A DNA stretch of 64,000 bases from JANXSF01 sp043745195 (GTDB taxonomy: Bacteria > Acidobacteriota > Terriglobia > Bryobacterales > Bryobacteraceae): assembly GCA_043745195.1 (NCBI GenBank), contig JAYTTF010000168.1, positions 62,001 to 126,000 on the forward strand, in the 5' to 3' direction. Positions 45,060-53,541 of this stretch are shown one piece after another. How positions within the stretch are numbered: the first letter of the stretch is position 1; every line of letters starts with the position of its first letter. A program made the position numbers and the translations under genes. The notes under the pieces were generated by a model. The model was not told the DNA's origin and did no database searches. It saw only the letters and a program-made list of their open reading frames with translations.

Positions 45060-45710
45060 TTAATCCATTCGAACGGGTGGTTTTGGGGAGGCCTCTCCGG
45101 CAGGTGCATCGGTCACCGGAGCAATAAAGGGATAGCTGCCTAAAACAAAGCGGAACGTGCGGCCATCGGGTGCAGTTGTGTCATGATACTGCGCAATAAG
45201 TTGAGCTAAAAGGTAAGTCAATTCTTGAGAAAAAGCGGTGCGGTCCGCTGGAGTCCGGAAGCGCACCTCGGTTTCCAGCGTCGTAGTGGATAGCCGCATT
45301 CCGGCATCATCAGCGCGTTGACGAAGTTCCACCAAATCTCGAATGCCGCGTGAAAATGTCGATAGCAGATATGCCGCCGAAGCCCGGTCTTGCGGAGCAT
45401 TCGGCCCTACACCTCCCGCACCCAACTTGCCCAAAGCTTCCGGGCTGATCAGGTAATATTTTGCTGTGGCCACAACCAGCCGCTCCACGCAATTACCCCG
45501 CTTGCGCGTTTCCGATTCCTTCACCAACCCAACCCGTTCCAATTCCCGCAAGTGGTAGTTGATCTTTTGACGCGGAATATGGAGGACGCGTGATAAGGAT
45601 GAAGCCGATTGCGGCTCGTCACCAAGATGCTCCAGCAGCTTCAACCGGATGGGGTCAAGCGCAATCGCAGCTTCTTCGGGGTTACGTAGGATTTGAACGG
45701 CAGCAGTCAC
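45060..45710 (-). CDS. ArsR-like helix-turn-helix regulator paired with SRPBCC
   Basis: The 216-residue protein has a winged-helix domain at the N-terminus (DPIRLKLLEHLGDEPQSASSLSRVLHIPRQKINYHLRELERVGLVKESETRKRGNCVERLVVATAKYYLIS) and a longer C-terminal region. It is likely the local regulator of the SRPBCC gene. The pair lies inside the interval that splits tail copy 1 (44137-45761), so it looks like a later insertion. Confidence 0.85.
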   Translation of the reverse strand: MTAAVQILRNPEEAAIALDPIRLKLLEHLGDEPQSASSLSRVLHIPRQKINYHLRELERVGLVKESETRKRGNCVERLVVATAKYYLISPEALGKLGAGGVGPNAPQDRASAAYLLSTFSRGIRDLVELRQRADDAGMRLSTTTLETEVRFRTPADRTAFSQELTYLLAQLIAQYHDTTAPDGRTFRFVLGSYPFIAPVTDAPAGEASPKPPVRMD

Positions 45711-45761
45711 AGGAATATTTAACCACCGACAAATAAACTTGTCAAGAAGTATTTGCTTTCA

Positions 45762-45797
45762 GATAATGAAATTCAAAAATTGCAGAACGAAGCCAAT
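45762..45797 (+). repeat. tail repeat copy 1 (right part)
   Basis: GATAATGAAATTCAAAAATT and the following GCAGAACGAA-CCAAT align with 52071-52104 of copy 2 (GCGATGAAATTCAAAAATTG...). The frame DNEIQKLQNEAN matches SDEIQKLQNEPN. It continues the alignment broken at 44136. The rest of the gap to 46021 holds leader copy 2; nothing else is seen. Confidence 0.7.
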
Positions 45798-45913
45798 TGA
45801 TTCCCCGATAATCTGGATACCGCAAGCAAGTGGGGACTCGTCGATAAATTTAAAGGGTGAAGCGGCTATCTTTCCGCGAAGGTTTTATTGAAGTTGCCGT
45901 ATTTTAATAAAAT

Positions 45914-46018
45914 ATTCATTTGTATTTGTAGGCAAGTGAGAGTATTATCATGTTTGTCCTTACAAATAGATTCAATTGTTCGGTCCGTATTTCGGGAGTA
46001 ACAAGGAGACCAAGTTCT
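45914..46018 (+). repeat. leader repeat copy 2
   Basis: Homologous to 42451-42548. It includes GTAGGCAAGTGAGAGTATTA, a possible -10 TATTAT, TTGTTCGGTCCGTATTTCGG and AGTAACAAGGAGACCAAGTT with an AAGGAG ~15 nt before the ATG at 46022. Confidence 0.7.
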
Positions 46019-46021
46019 AAA

Positions 46022-46826
46022 ATGACTCAAATCAAGCTACCGCCCGCAGCATTCTTATTCTTCTTCAGCTATAGTCTCCTGGCTCAATCCCCCCCCCCGT
46101 CTAGCTTCTAACGACATTGACCAACCTGTGAATGGCTCCATTCGCGGATCAATTACGGATGAATCGGGAAAGCCTGTTGCCGGAGCTATTTTAACTCTTC
46201 GCCACTTCTTCACAGTTCAAGCCAGAAATCAACAGGTTATTTCTAAAAATGATGGTTCTTTTACCATCGATCAGCTTCCTTCCGGCGATTACGCGCAATG
46301 CATCCAAGTCCCCAAAGGCGACTATGTCGATGATTGCCAATGGAATTTGACGTTTCATCCGCGTATCTTAAGCGCCCCCTCGCCCACCAAGGTTGGCGTA
46401 GCCTCAACCACAGGAAAACCTGTTCTTATAGCCGACATGCCGCATAGCTCCGAAAAATTAGTGGTTCCTCCGGCCGGTTTAACGTCCCCCCAACAATTGA
46501 AGGTGCGCTCAGGCGCTCGGGTTACTTTCCGCTTTGCAGACAGTGGCCGCTTGGTCGACGACGAAACCCACTTGGTCGTCGGGGCACTAACCGCCAATGG
46601 AATGTTCGTCCCCGCTCAAAAGGTGGCAACCGGAGCGGTTACTACTTTTGAACTGGTGGTCCCGTTCGATACCAAAGTTCGCCTCTCCGTCCGCAGTCTA
46701 ACCTTGAAGGCAACTGGGGCCAATGGTCCTGTGAACTTCGCCGTCGGGGCTCCCATAGAAATTACGGTTGCCAAGAAGGACCCACCGCTTATTTTTAACT
46801 ACACCATCACCGGGAAATCCAGGTAA
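46022..46826 (+). pseudogene. secreted carboxypeptidase-regulatory-like protein, frameshifted in a ten-C run
   Basis: ATG 46022 opens a signal peptide (IKLPPAAFLFFFSYSLLAQ) and then meets CCCCCCCCCC (46089-46098), after which the frame stops within six codons. With one C fewer the frame joins PRLASNDIDQPVNGSIRGSITDESGKPVAGAILTLRHFFTVQ, a carboxypeptidase-regulatory domain, and runs on to 46826 (~268 residues in all). A second beta domain follows (LKVRSGARVTFRFADSGRLVDDETHLVVGAL). It is probably a surface protein cotranscribed with the lipase gene 11 nt downstream. The run may be a phase-variable switch, a mutation or a sequence error. Confidence 0.7.
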
Positions 46827-46837
46827 GGAATCACGCC

Positions 46838-49800
46838 ATGAAGACAAATTTCCTTCAAACAATTGTTTCTTTGTCGTTGTTACTTTCCTTGCCGATGGTT
46901 TGTAGATCCCAAGGCCTCACTGTAACAATCGCACAGGAAACGGGCACTCCACCGGCTGGCGCTCTAAGCCCTCGTTGGATTTTCACAATGACTTTTGCCA
47001 ATGGAGCAGCGGGTGCTTACAAAACCGATCACTTTCAACTCTTCACCAGCATCCCCAATAGTTTCGACCCCGTCAACGACAACTGCATGTTTCAATACAG
47101 CCGTTACGGCGCTGGCAACGGCACCTTTTCAATATTTGGCGACACTCCGTATGTTCAGTCCGACTACGGCCCCTGGAGCGCCTGGAATTCCGGAATAGTT
47201 GAAAATAGCCAATGCCGCGTCTGGTCTCAGCACGCCGTGCAAAGCGTTATTGGGAATGATTTGAAACTTACATTTCCCGTAGAAGGGAAAGTGCTTATGG
47301 AAGGCAAGTACGGCATCTATGTTGAACATGGTACCTGGGGCGGCTATAGCAATGGTTGGAACGGCTTTGGAAATTACTATACTCCTTTGTGGCAGCCCGT
47401 GAATCTACCCTTGCCGAATCTTCCTACCAAGACCTTTCTGCAAACTTTCGGCAGCGGAATGAACACAGTTCTTGATGCCAGCATGAGTTCCACTGGAGTT
47501 GCGGGCAACGGGGTCAAGGCGATCAGCAGGGCATTGCTTATAGGCAACACAACATCAGCGCCCGACGGAGTCAACGCTTGCTACGCAATTTACCATAGGA
47601 CAAGTCACGAATTGGCGATGCTTGATGATGGGGGTAACAATGCTTTGAGCAGCCGCATTCTTGGAAACGTTCCAGGGGCATCCAACGTTGTCCAGGGAAA
47701 TCAATGTGCCATGAATTTAGGGCTGTCCTGGTACGACGAAAATTTAACCACTACGCGGCTGCTGGTGCCGGTGACTTTCACTTCGAGTTTTGCGAACCGC
47801 CCTGGAGTGAAAAATCTATTCTTCGTGCCCATTGACAGAGCAGGGCAAGGTCCTTCCACTTCAGCATCCGACGGCACTTGGCCGCCTTCAAGTTTACCTG
47901 TGTCCGACTTTAGTCTCAGCATTCCGTCCAATTCCGCAACCGTCATGGCTGGCACGCCAACAGTCTCGTATACTGTGGTTGTGAATCCCATCAACGGTTT
48001 CGCGGGGGCTGTTAGTTTCTCTACAGCGGGCTTGCCTGGAGGAGCATCGGCTACTTTTAATCCACCAACGGTGGTCGGATCTGGCGCAACAACCTTAACA
48101 GTGAACGCGCCAGCCTATCACGTTGGAACCTTCAATTTTTCAGTTTCAGGCCAGTACGGTGCCGCAAGCAGAGGTGCCTCAGCCATCATCAAAGTGCACG
48201 ACTTTGCTTTAACCATTTCACCTGGTTCGCAAACTATCCAGCCTTTCGGCACGGCTGCATATACAATCTCTGCCACAGGATTGAACGGCTATAACCAGCC
48301 TGTTACCGTTTCCAGCTTATCCAGTAGTTCCTGTGCGGGGTACGATCTAACTGCCATAACCGTACCTGTTTGGCCAGCCTCAATCCCTATGAATACTTCA
48401 GTCAACGTCTCCATTGGGTCGGTCTCATCACCAGGTGCTCCTATCTTCAAATGCCTAAACGTGACGGCCACCAGCGGCGGGGTCAGCCGTCAAGCAAACA
48501 TGGCATTGAAAATAAACACGAATGCCAACCCCAGCGCTGATTTTTCACTTGGCGTTTCCTCAGCCCAACTCGTATCCATACCCGGTGTTGCAAACTTTGG
48601 TATCTCAGCCTCTGCTATCAATTCGTTCGCCGGTTCCATTGTGCTCAGTGCCACCGGTCCCAGCGGCTCCCCATTGCCCACTGGAATTTCCGCCAGTTTT
48701 ACTCAATCCACAATCGTTGGCGGCAGTGGTGCAACCAACTTGCTGCTCAATGCTCTTTCCTCAGCACTGCCGGGGACCTATCCAATTGAAATAAGGGGCG
48801 TAAGTGGAACTCTTCTGCACGTCACCTCTACATTCATAACAGTCCAATCCAGCCAAACTTTTACCATCAGCGCAACTCCAGGCACACAAACAGCAACCCA
48901 AACTGGAGTTGCCGGGTATACCGTTCTAATCAATACCAATCAAAGTTTTTCTGGCTCAATCTCGCTTTCTGCCACTGGTTTACCCAGCGGTGCGAATGCA
49001 TCATTCAATCCCGGGACCATTACCAATTCAGGCGTCGCCGGGGTTACCATCGCAACATCCTCCACACCTATCGGCAACTACCCGATTACCATAAGAGCGA
49101 CAGATGGCGTCACCACGCGAACAGCAGCTGCACTTCTAATTGTAAACGCGCCAACCGCCGCCAAAATGATTAGCCCCTCGCCTGGGTCCACTCTTACATC
49201 TGGTGCTGTTACTTTCCAATGGGATTCCGGCGTGGGTGCCTTTCAATATCAACTCTTGCTTGGTTCCTCGCAAGGCGCGTCCGATTATTTAACCACCTTG
49301 CCAACGGCCGCCCTATCTGTTTCTACTGTATTACCCGGTCCAACAAGAACTCTGTACGCCACTCTCAACTCATTCGTAAGTGGGGTTCCTTCACGTTATT
49401 ATGTCTACACAATCGGGCCAGCGGCCTCAGGTGATCCGGACACTGAAACAATGCAAAGTCCTCCTTCAGAAAACTTTCTGATACCAAACAACAACCAACC
49501 AACGGTGACTGGCCCATTCGTTGTAAAAATAAATGGTAATCCTGGTAACGGGAGGCTTGCAACCAAGTGCGCAATTTACATAACCAGTGGTGTAACGAGT
49601 GGCCCAGGAATCAATGGAACGCTGGACTACCCCAGTTCATTTACCCCTGGAAATTCCAGTAGTTATGACGTAAAATTCACCATTCCGTCGTCAGTTTCTG
49701 GTGGCGAAAAGGCTATGGTTTGCGCGATTAATGGCGTGGTTGTTACAAAGAGCAATTTTTTAACAGTGTACGATGGCTCTCCGTTCATATCCACCCTTAC

Positions 49801-51013
49801 CCAATTCGACCCAGAATACTCGGGCGGCCCATTCTATATTTCCGTCTTTGGATCCAACTTTGGCCCTGCCGTGAAAACACTCACTGTTTGCCCATCTGAT
49901 GGGAATCCAAACTCTCCGTGTGTTAGCACGCCGAATTTCACTGTTTGCTTGCCATTAGCAGGTTCTGTGGTGAATCCAAGTTGCCCCTACGCCATTTGGA
50001 AAGATGATCAGATTAACGCGCTTCTCACGCCAACTTCCTCGACATTTGGAACTTACGATGTGCAGGTGACTTCTTCTGGTGCAGGCGGCCTCAACTTTTT
50101 TTTTAATCCCCAAGTAGCAAACAAGAAGGATAGTAACAAGAAGGGAACTCTGACCAAGCCACAGCTGCTACCGATAAAAATCTTTATCATTCATGGCATT
50201 GGGGACACTTCATCTGGCATGCAAGACATTCGTTTTAATCTTGCGTCTACTCTCAATTCTGACCATGTAGTCGATGCCACCTTCAACTTTCTTGGTTGTT
50301 CCAGCATTGCGGCTGGCGGGGTGCAGCTTGCAAGTCATGTTCTCCTTAACACCATGCCGGGTCAAAGGGTGGCATTTGTTGGGCACAGCATGGGTGGCAT
50401 TGTTATCAGGTCAATGCTAAGAGGAGGTTGGCTTCGCTTAATCGATCCAACACCCAATAAGAGATTGGTTGTGGGACTGGCAACACTCGGCAGTCCACAT
50501 TTGGGATATCCGATTTTGCCAGAAGACAGTATCCTAAAATGCCCAATTCAAGAAGACGAAATGGCTAGTTATATGCGTCAAGATCCATTCCAGATGTCTA
50601 CTTTTCTGCAGGATCTGCAAGCCAATTGGAACTTTGCCGCTGTTGGTGGACAGTGGTTTGCCGCTGCTGGTCGATCTTGTAGTAGTCCTGTTCGCGTGAG
50701 CCTGATCCCAAACCCGGATGGACCACCTCTCATCAATGGTTGCCGTGACATAAATCCCTTCAGCGATGGAGTTATTTGTCACGATAGCGCAATGTTATTC
50801 CACCCTCAGGCACTTCCACAGGTGGGAACCAATTTAACTCCATCCATACAATGGTCAGACGATAGCCGGTTTTTTCAGCACGCCGCTGACATTGGCCCCA
50901 CAGGCCTAAACGTGCTCTGCGGAAATATAACTGGAGCAGTGTCGATAATCAATCCAAGTGCTACCGGTCAACTATTTATGGCCTTAAAGGATTTTCTCAA
51001 TGCTCTTAGATAA
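46838..51013 (+). CDS. secreted multidomain protein: Ig-like repeats with C-terminal alpha/beta-hydrolase (lipase)
   Basis: This 1391-residue protein has a signal peptide (NFLQTIVSLSLLLSLPMVCRSQ), an N-terminal ~330-residue domain (WIFTMTFANGAAGAYKTDHFQLF..) and then several ~90-residue beta domains of 'surface-exposed Ig-like' type (DFSLSIPSNSATVMAGTPTVSYTVVVNPINGFAGAVSFSTAGLPGGASATF, repeated at ~480, ~600, ~690), a fibronectin-like part (SPSPGSTLTSGAVTFQWDSGV), an IPT-type domain, and finally a hydrolase from ~1115: IKIFIIHGIGDTS (oxyanion loop) and VAFVGHSMGGIVIRSML (nucleophile Ser in G-H-S-M-G). Catalytic Asp and His are likely in the FSDGVICHDSAMLFHP region. It should be an exported esterase/lipase on a long stalk. 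The next gene overlaps its end by 14 nt. Confidence 0.8.
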   Translation: MKTNFLQTIVSLSLLLSLPMVCRSQGLTVTIAQETGTPPAGALSPRWIFTMTFANGAAGAYKTDHFQLFTSIPNSFDPVNDNCMFQYSRYGAGNGTFSIFGDTPYVQSDYGPWSAWNSGIVENSQCRVWSQHAVQSVIGNDLKLTFPVEGKVLMEGKYGIYVEHGTWGGYSNGWNGFGNYYTPLWQPVNLPLPNLPTKTFLQTFGSGMNTVLDASMSSTGVAGNGVKAISRALLIGNTTSAPDGVNACYAIYHRTSHELAMLDDGGNNALSSRILGNVPGASNVVQGNQCAMNLGLSWYDENLTTTRLLVPVTFTSSFANRPGVKNLFFVPIDRAGQGPSTSASDGTWPPSSLPVSDFSLSIPSNSATVMAGTPTVSYTVVVNPINGFAGAVSFSTAGLPGGASATFNPPTVVGSGATTLTVNAPAYHVGTFNFSVSGQYGAASRGASAIIKVHDFALTISPGSQTIQPFGTAAYTISATGLNGYNQPVTVSSLSSSSCAGYDLTAITVPVWPASIPMNTSVNVSIGSVSSPGAPIFKCLNVTATSGGVSRQANMALKINTNANPSADFSLGVSSAQLVSIPGVANFGISASAINSFAGSIVLSATGPSGSPLPTGISASFTQSTIVGGSGATNLLLNALSSALPGTYPIEIRGVSGTLLHVTSTFITVQSSQTFTISATPGTQTATQTGVAGYTVLINTNQSFSGSISLSATGLPSGANASFNPGTITNSGVAGVTIATSSTPIGNYPITIRATDGVTTRTAAALLIVNAPTAAKMISPSPGSTLTSGAVTFQWDSGVGAFQYQLLLGSSQGASDYLTTLPTAALSVSTVLPGPTRTLYATLNSFVSGVPSRYYVYTIGPAASGDPDTETMQSPPSENFLIPNNNQPTVTGPFVVKINGNPGNGRLATKCAIYITSGVTSGPGINGTLDYPSSFTPGNSSSYDVKFTIPSSVSGGEKAMVCAINGVVVTKSNFLTVYDGSPFISTLTQFDPEYSGGPFYISVFGSNFGPAVKTLTVCPSDGNPNSPCVSTPNFTVCLPLAGSVVNPSCPYAIWKDDQINALLTPTSSTFGTYDVQVTSSGAGGLNFFFNPQVANKKDSNKKGTLTKPQLLPIKIFIIHGIGDTSSGMQDIRFNLASTLNSDHVVDATFNFLGCSSIAAGGVQLASHVLLNTMPGQRVAFVGHSMGGIVIRSMLRGGWLRLIDPTPNKRLVVGLATLGSPHLGYPILPEDSILKCPIQEDEMASYMRQDPFQMSTFLQDLQANWNFAAVGGQWFAAAGRSCSSPVRVSLIPNPDGPPLINGCRDINPFSDGVICHDSAMLFHPQALPQVGTNLTPSIQWSDDSRFFQHAADIGPTGLNVLCGNITGAVSIINPSATGQLFMALKDFLNALR

Positions 51014-51743
51014 ATTACGTCTACTTTGGGTCCTAATGATCATTCCCTCCTCGGTCAGTTGCCAATCACAAGGACAGCTCCGGGTTGCAGACTGCCCTGA
51101 ATCGGTGCAACGCCAGTATCTCTCGGATTACCTCGACGAGGGACTTCCTTTAGGGTATAGCCAGTTCAAGGGAAACACGACCGAACCAAGCGGTGAAGTC
51201 GCAATTATGATTCGAAGGCAATCTTGGGTTATTCCGATTCTTGAACAGCGTGCGAAAATGCTAATGAAGGAACCCGTTTCGAACAAGGACGCCATTTATA
51301 GAATCGCCGTTCTCATTGCCGAATCGGGTAAGCAAGAAGGCTTAGATGCACTCCTGAGGCTGTTTGACAATCAAGAGGGGTCGCACTACGTTGCCAAGCT
51401 CATCTACGCCGCATTGGACAAACCCAACTATGTGAAACTTTGGTACTCCGCGCTGGATTCACCCAACCAAATGGTGAGGGAAGAGGCGGCAAAGGCGATT
51501 CCAACAATGATCGACTTCAGTCCCAATGAGTACCCAGTAAGACGACGGAAAGACTGGGCCGATGCAGCCGTTGACCGTTACAAACACGCGCCAACGGAAG
51601 AAGATATCCTTACTGATCCGATCTACGGACTGAACCGATCTAGGGAATTGAAGGTGGAAGAGATCGAAACTCTCAAGGCTCTTGGTCAAGCCGAAGTCCA
51701 AAGACGAAAAAATGGTGGAAAGCCGGGCCATCCACGACACTAA
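51000..51743 (+). CDS. secreted HEAT-like repeat protein
   Basis: The 247-residue product has a signal-type N-terminus (LLWVLMIIPSSVSCQSQ; a Cys follows SVS, so a lipoprotein is possible but the box is poor) and helical repeats (NKDAIYRIAVLIAESGKQEGLDALLRLFDNQEGSHYVAKLIYAALDKPNYVKLWYSALDSPNQMVREEAAKAIPTMI). It overlaps the lipase gene by 14 nt, so it is translationally coupled and may act with the lipase. No catalytic motif. The degenerate tail copy 2 follows 25 nt later. Confidence 0.65.
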   Translation: MLLDKLRLLWVLMIIPSSVSCQSQGQLRVADCPESVQRQYLSDYLDEGLPLGYSQFKGNTTEPSGEVAIMIRRQSWVIPILEQRAKMLMKEPVSNKDAIYRIAVLIAESGKQEGLDALLRLFDNQEGSHYVAKLIYAALDKPNYVKLWYSALDSPNQMVREEAAKAIPTMIDFSPNEYPVRRRKDWADAAVDRYKHAPTEEDILTDPIYGLNRSRELKVEEIETLKALGQAEVQRRKNGGKPGHPRH

Positions 51744-51768
51744 AAAGCTTACAAACACCGCGCCCCAG

Positions 51769-52104
51769 TGCTGCTCGAATCATCTCCAATGCCGTGGATG
51801 ATATGGCATTTGTTGGGCACAGCATGGGTGGTCCATCCCAGTGGCAAAAAAAGTAACTTGCTTGTCAAATCGGAAGAGATTCGTGACGCCCATTGGGCCT
51901 TTACTTCACGATGAAACTTGCGAACACCGCACTCCAGGAACTATTTTTTACCAATAAATCAATAACCTACGCGATTTCTCCAATCCGCCGCCTTCCACGC
52001 ATCCCGTACACTTCTATCAGGAAGACAACACCGTTGCGCAGCGTGCTTCACAAACCAAGTCTGCTGGCAGCGATGAAATTCAAAAATTGCAGAACGAACC
52101 CAAT
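51769..52104 (+). repeat. degenerate tail repeat copy 2
   Basis: Aligns with 43921-44136 plus 45762-45797. It includes an extra stretch (~51807-51892) absent from copy 1. That stretch contains 28 nt (51804-51831) identical to the lipase nucleophile-elbow coding sequence at 50370-50397. One frame reads NPPPSTHPVHFYQEDNTVAQ and goes on to LQKQLPDGTIPAWVVSILIS, which looks like a decayed coding region. The 51744-52226 gap holds no intact gene. Confidence 0.75.
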
Positions 52105-52226
52105 CTACAAAAACAACTCCCAGATGGAACTATTCCCGCCTGGGTGGTGTCCATACTAATAAGCCTGCCCAAATGATCCATGGAAGTCTGGGGCAGAAAA
52201 TGTTACGGTGAATCGAGGGTATCGTC

Positions 52227-52910
52227 GTGGCGGACACTTCAATTGGCCTACACCTGGAAACAGGTCGCGTTCGCGGGGATGTAACGGACTTGGCTTTGCG
52301 CGATCAATTGCTTCTCATCGGCTTGCAAGCTGGTGAAGAACAAGCGTACGAAACCTTAATCGGTCTATATTCGCAACCCGTGTATAGCATCGTCTACCGG
52401 CTGCTCTCCGATCCTGGGGAAGCCAACGATGTTGTACAAGAAGTCTTCCTGAAGATTTTCCGCAACATGGGAAAGTTTCGGGGCGATTGCAGCTTGAAAA
52501 CCTGGATCTACCGCATAGCGGTGAACGAGGCTCATAATCACCGGCGTTGGTTTAGTCGGCACAAAAGGCAAGAGGTTGGGCTGGACGGTGAGGAGGAAGA
52601 CACCCAATGCTATTCCGAGCAATTGGCTGACCCCGGCCGTAACCCGTTCGACATTACTCTGAGTCACGAACAGAAGTTACGAATTGAAGATGCATTGGGC
52701 AAGTTGAAGCCCATTTTCAAAGCAGCGGTTGTGCTGCGCGATATTGAAGATTTAAGTTACGACGAAATTGCCGGCATCATGCAGGTATCACTAGGAACAG
52801 TGAAAACCAGAATCCTGCGTGGCCGCGATCAGTTGCGAAAGATTTTATTGGAACAGGAATCCGCTGACGCCCTTCAAAAGTATTTGGCTGCGGAAACGGT
52901 TATCGGCTGA
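52227..52910 (+). CDS. ECF-type RNA polymerase sigma factor
   Basis: The 227-residue protein has sigma-70 region 2 (AYETLIGLYSQPVYSIVYRLLSDPGEANDVVQEVFLKIFRNMGKFRGDCSLKTWIYRIAVNEAHNHRR) and region 4 (LRIEDALGKLKPIFKAAVVLRDIEDLSYDEIAGIMQVSLGTVKTRILRGRDQL). It has a GTG start with GAGGGT upstream. It directs RNA polymerase to a small regulon, probably under stress. The following small membrane protein starts 14 nt after its stop and may regulate it. Confidence 0.93.
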   Translation: MADTSIGLHLETGRVRGDVTDLALRDQLLLIGLQAGEEQAYETLIGLYSQPVYSIVYRLLSDPGEANDVVQEVFLKIFRNMGKFRGDCSLKTWIYRIAVNEAHNHRRWFSRHKRQEVGLDGEEEDTQCYSEQLADPGRNPFDITLSHEQKLRIEDALGKLKPIFKAAVVLRDIEDLSYDEIAGIMQVSLGTVKTRILRGRDQLRKILLEQESADALQKYLAAETVIG

Positions 52911-52924
52911 AGGATAGAAAGATC

Positions 52925-53539
52925 ATGAGAAATATTCAGGATTTCCAACCCGGCGGCAACGAACAGATCAGCAAAATGCTGAGGGAATTGCCTAAGCAGC
53001 AAATGCCGGAACTTTTAAAAACGAACCTGCGGGTGCTTGCCTCAAAGGAACGTTCGCGCGCTGTTACTCACAAAAGTTTTTCGAGCACCCTCGAAACTTG
53101 GGGTAATTCAATGTCACTTTGGTACGGCAATTTAATGCGCCCATTGGTAATTCCCTTTACCGGCGGATTGAGCGCGGCGGCCTTGATGTTTGGGTTGCTA
53201 TACCCAACTTTGGTTTCCAGTTACCGTCCTATTTACGACCAGCCCACTACGTTTTATGAAGAAGCTCAGGCGTCCGAATTGTGGCCATTGGGTGTTGCCG
53301 GTGCCAGTAAGTTAGATGCCGTCCTGGTGGTGGATGTTGCAATTGACGAACAAGGAAGGATGATCAGCTATTCGGTTCCATCGGAAGACGAAGTCTTTCT
53401 GCGGGATCAGGTGCTGCGCCGGTCCATTGAGACCAATTTGCTGGTCACCAAATTCAAACCAGCAAACTTCTTCGGATCGCCAACCCACGGCAAAGTGCGG
53501 CTAACCATTCCCAACAAAAGCATGGAAGTAAAGGGTTAG
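52925..53539 (+). CDS. membrane protein downstream of ECF sigma, possible anti-sigma factor
   Basis: The 204-residue product has a cytoplasmic N-terminal part (GGNEQISKMLRELPKQQMPELLKTNLRVLASKERSR), one membrane segment near residue 75 (PLVIPFTGGLSAAALMFGLLYPTLV) and a periplasmic TonB-C-like domain (KLDAVLVVDVAIDEQGRMISYSVP..LLVTKFKPANFFGSPTHGKVRLTI). The layout fits a zinc-less anti-sigma factor, but no ZAS motif (H-x3-C-x2-C) is seen, so this is inference from context. The rsmA reading frame begins 2 nt after its stop. Confidence 0.65.
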   Translation: MRNIQDFQPGGNEQISKMLRELPKQQMPELLKTNLRVLASKERSRAVTHKSFSSTLETWGNSMSLWYGNLMRPLVIPFTGGLSAAALMFGLLYPTLVSSYRPIYDQPTTFYEEAQASELWPLGVAGASKLDAVLVVDVAIDEQGRMISYSVPSEDEVFLRDQVLRRSIETNLLVTKFKPANFFGSPTHGKVRLTIPNKSMEVKG

Positions 53540-53541
53540 CT

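Noticed and set aside
51893..52159. Open frame inside tail copy 2
   Set aside because: Copy 1 conserves a different frame (FYQED..), and this frame is not kept between copies.
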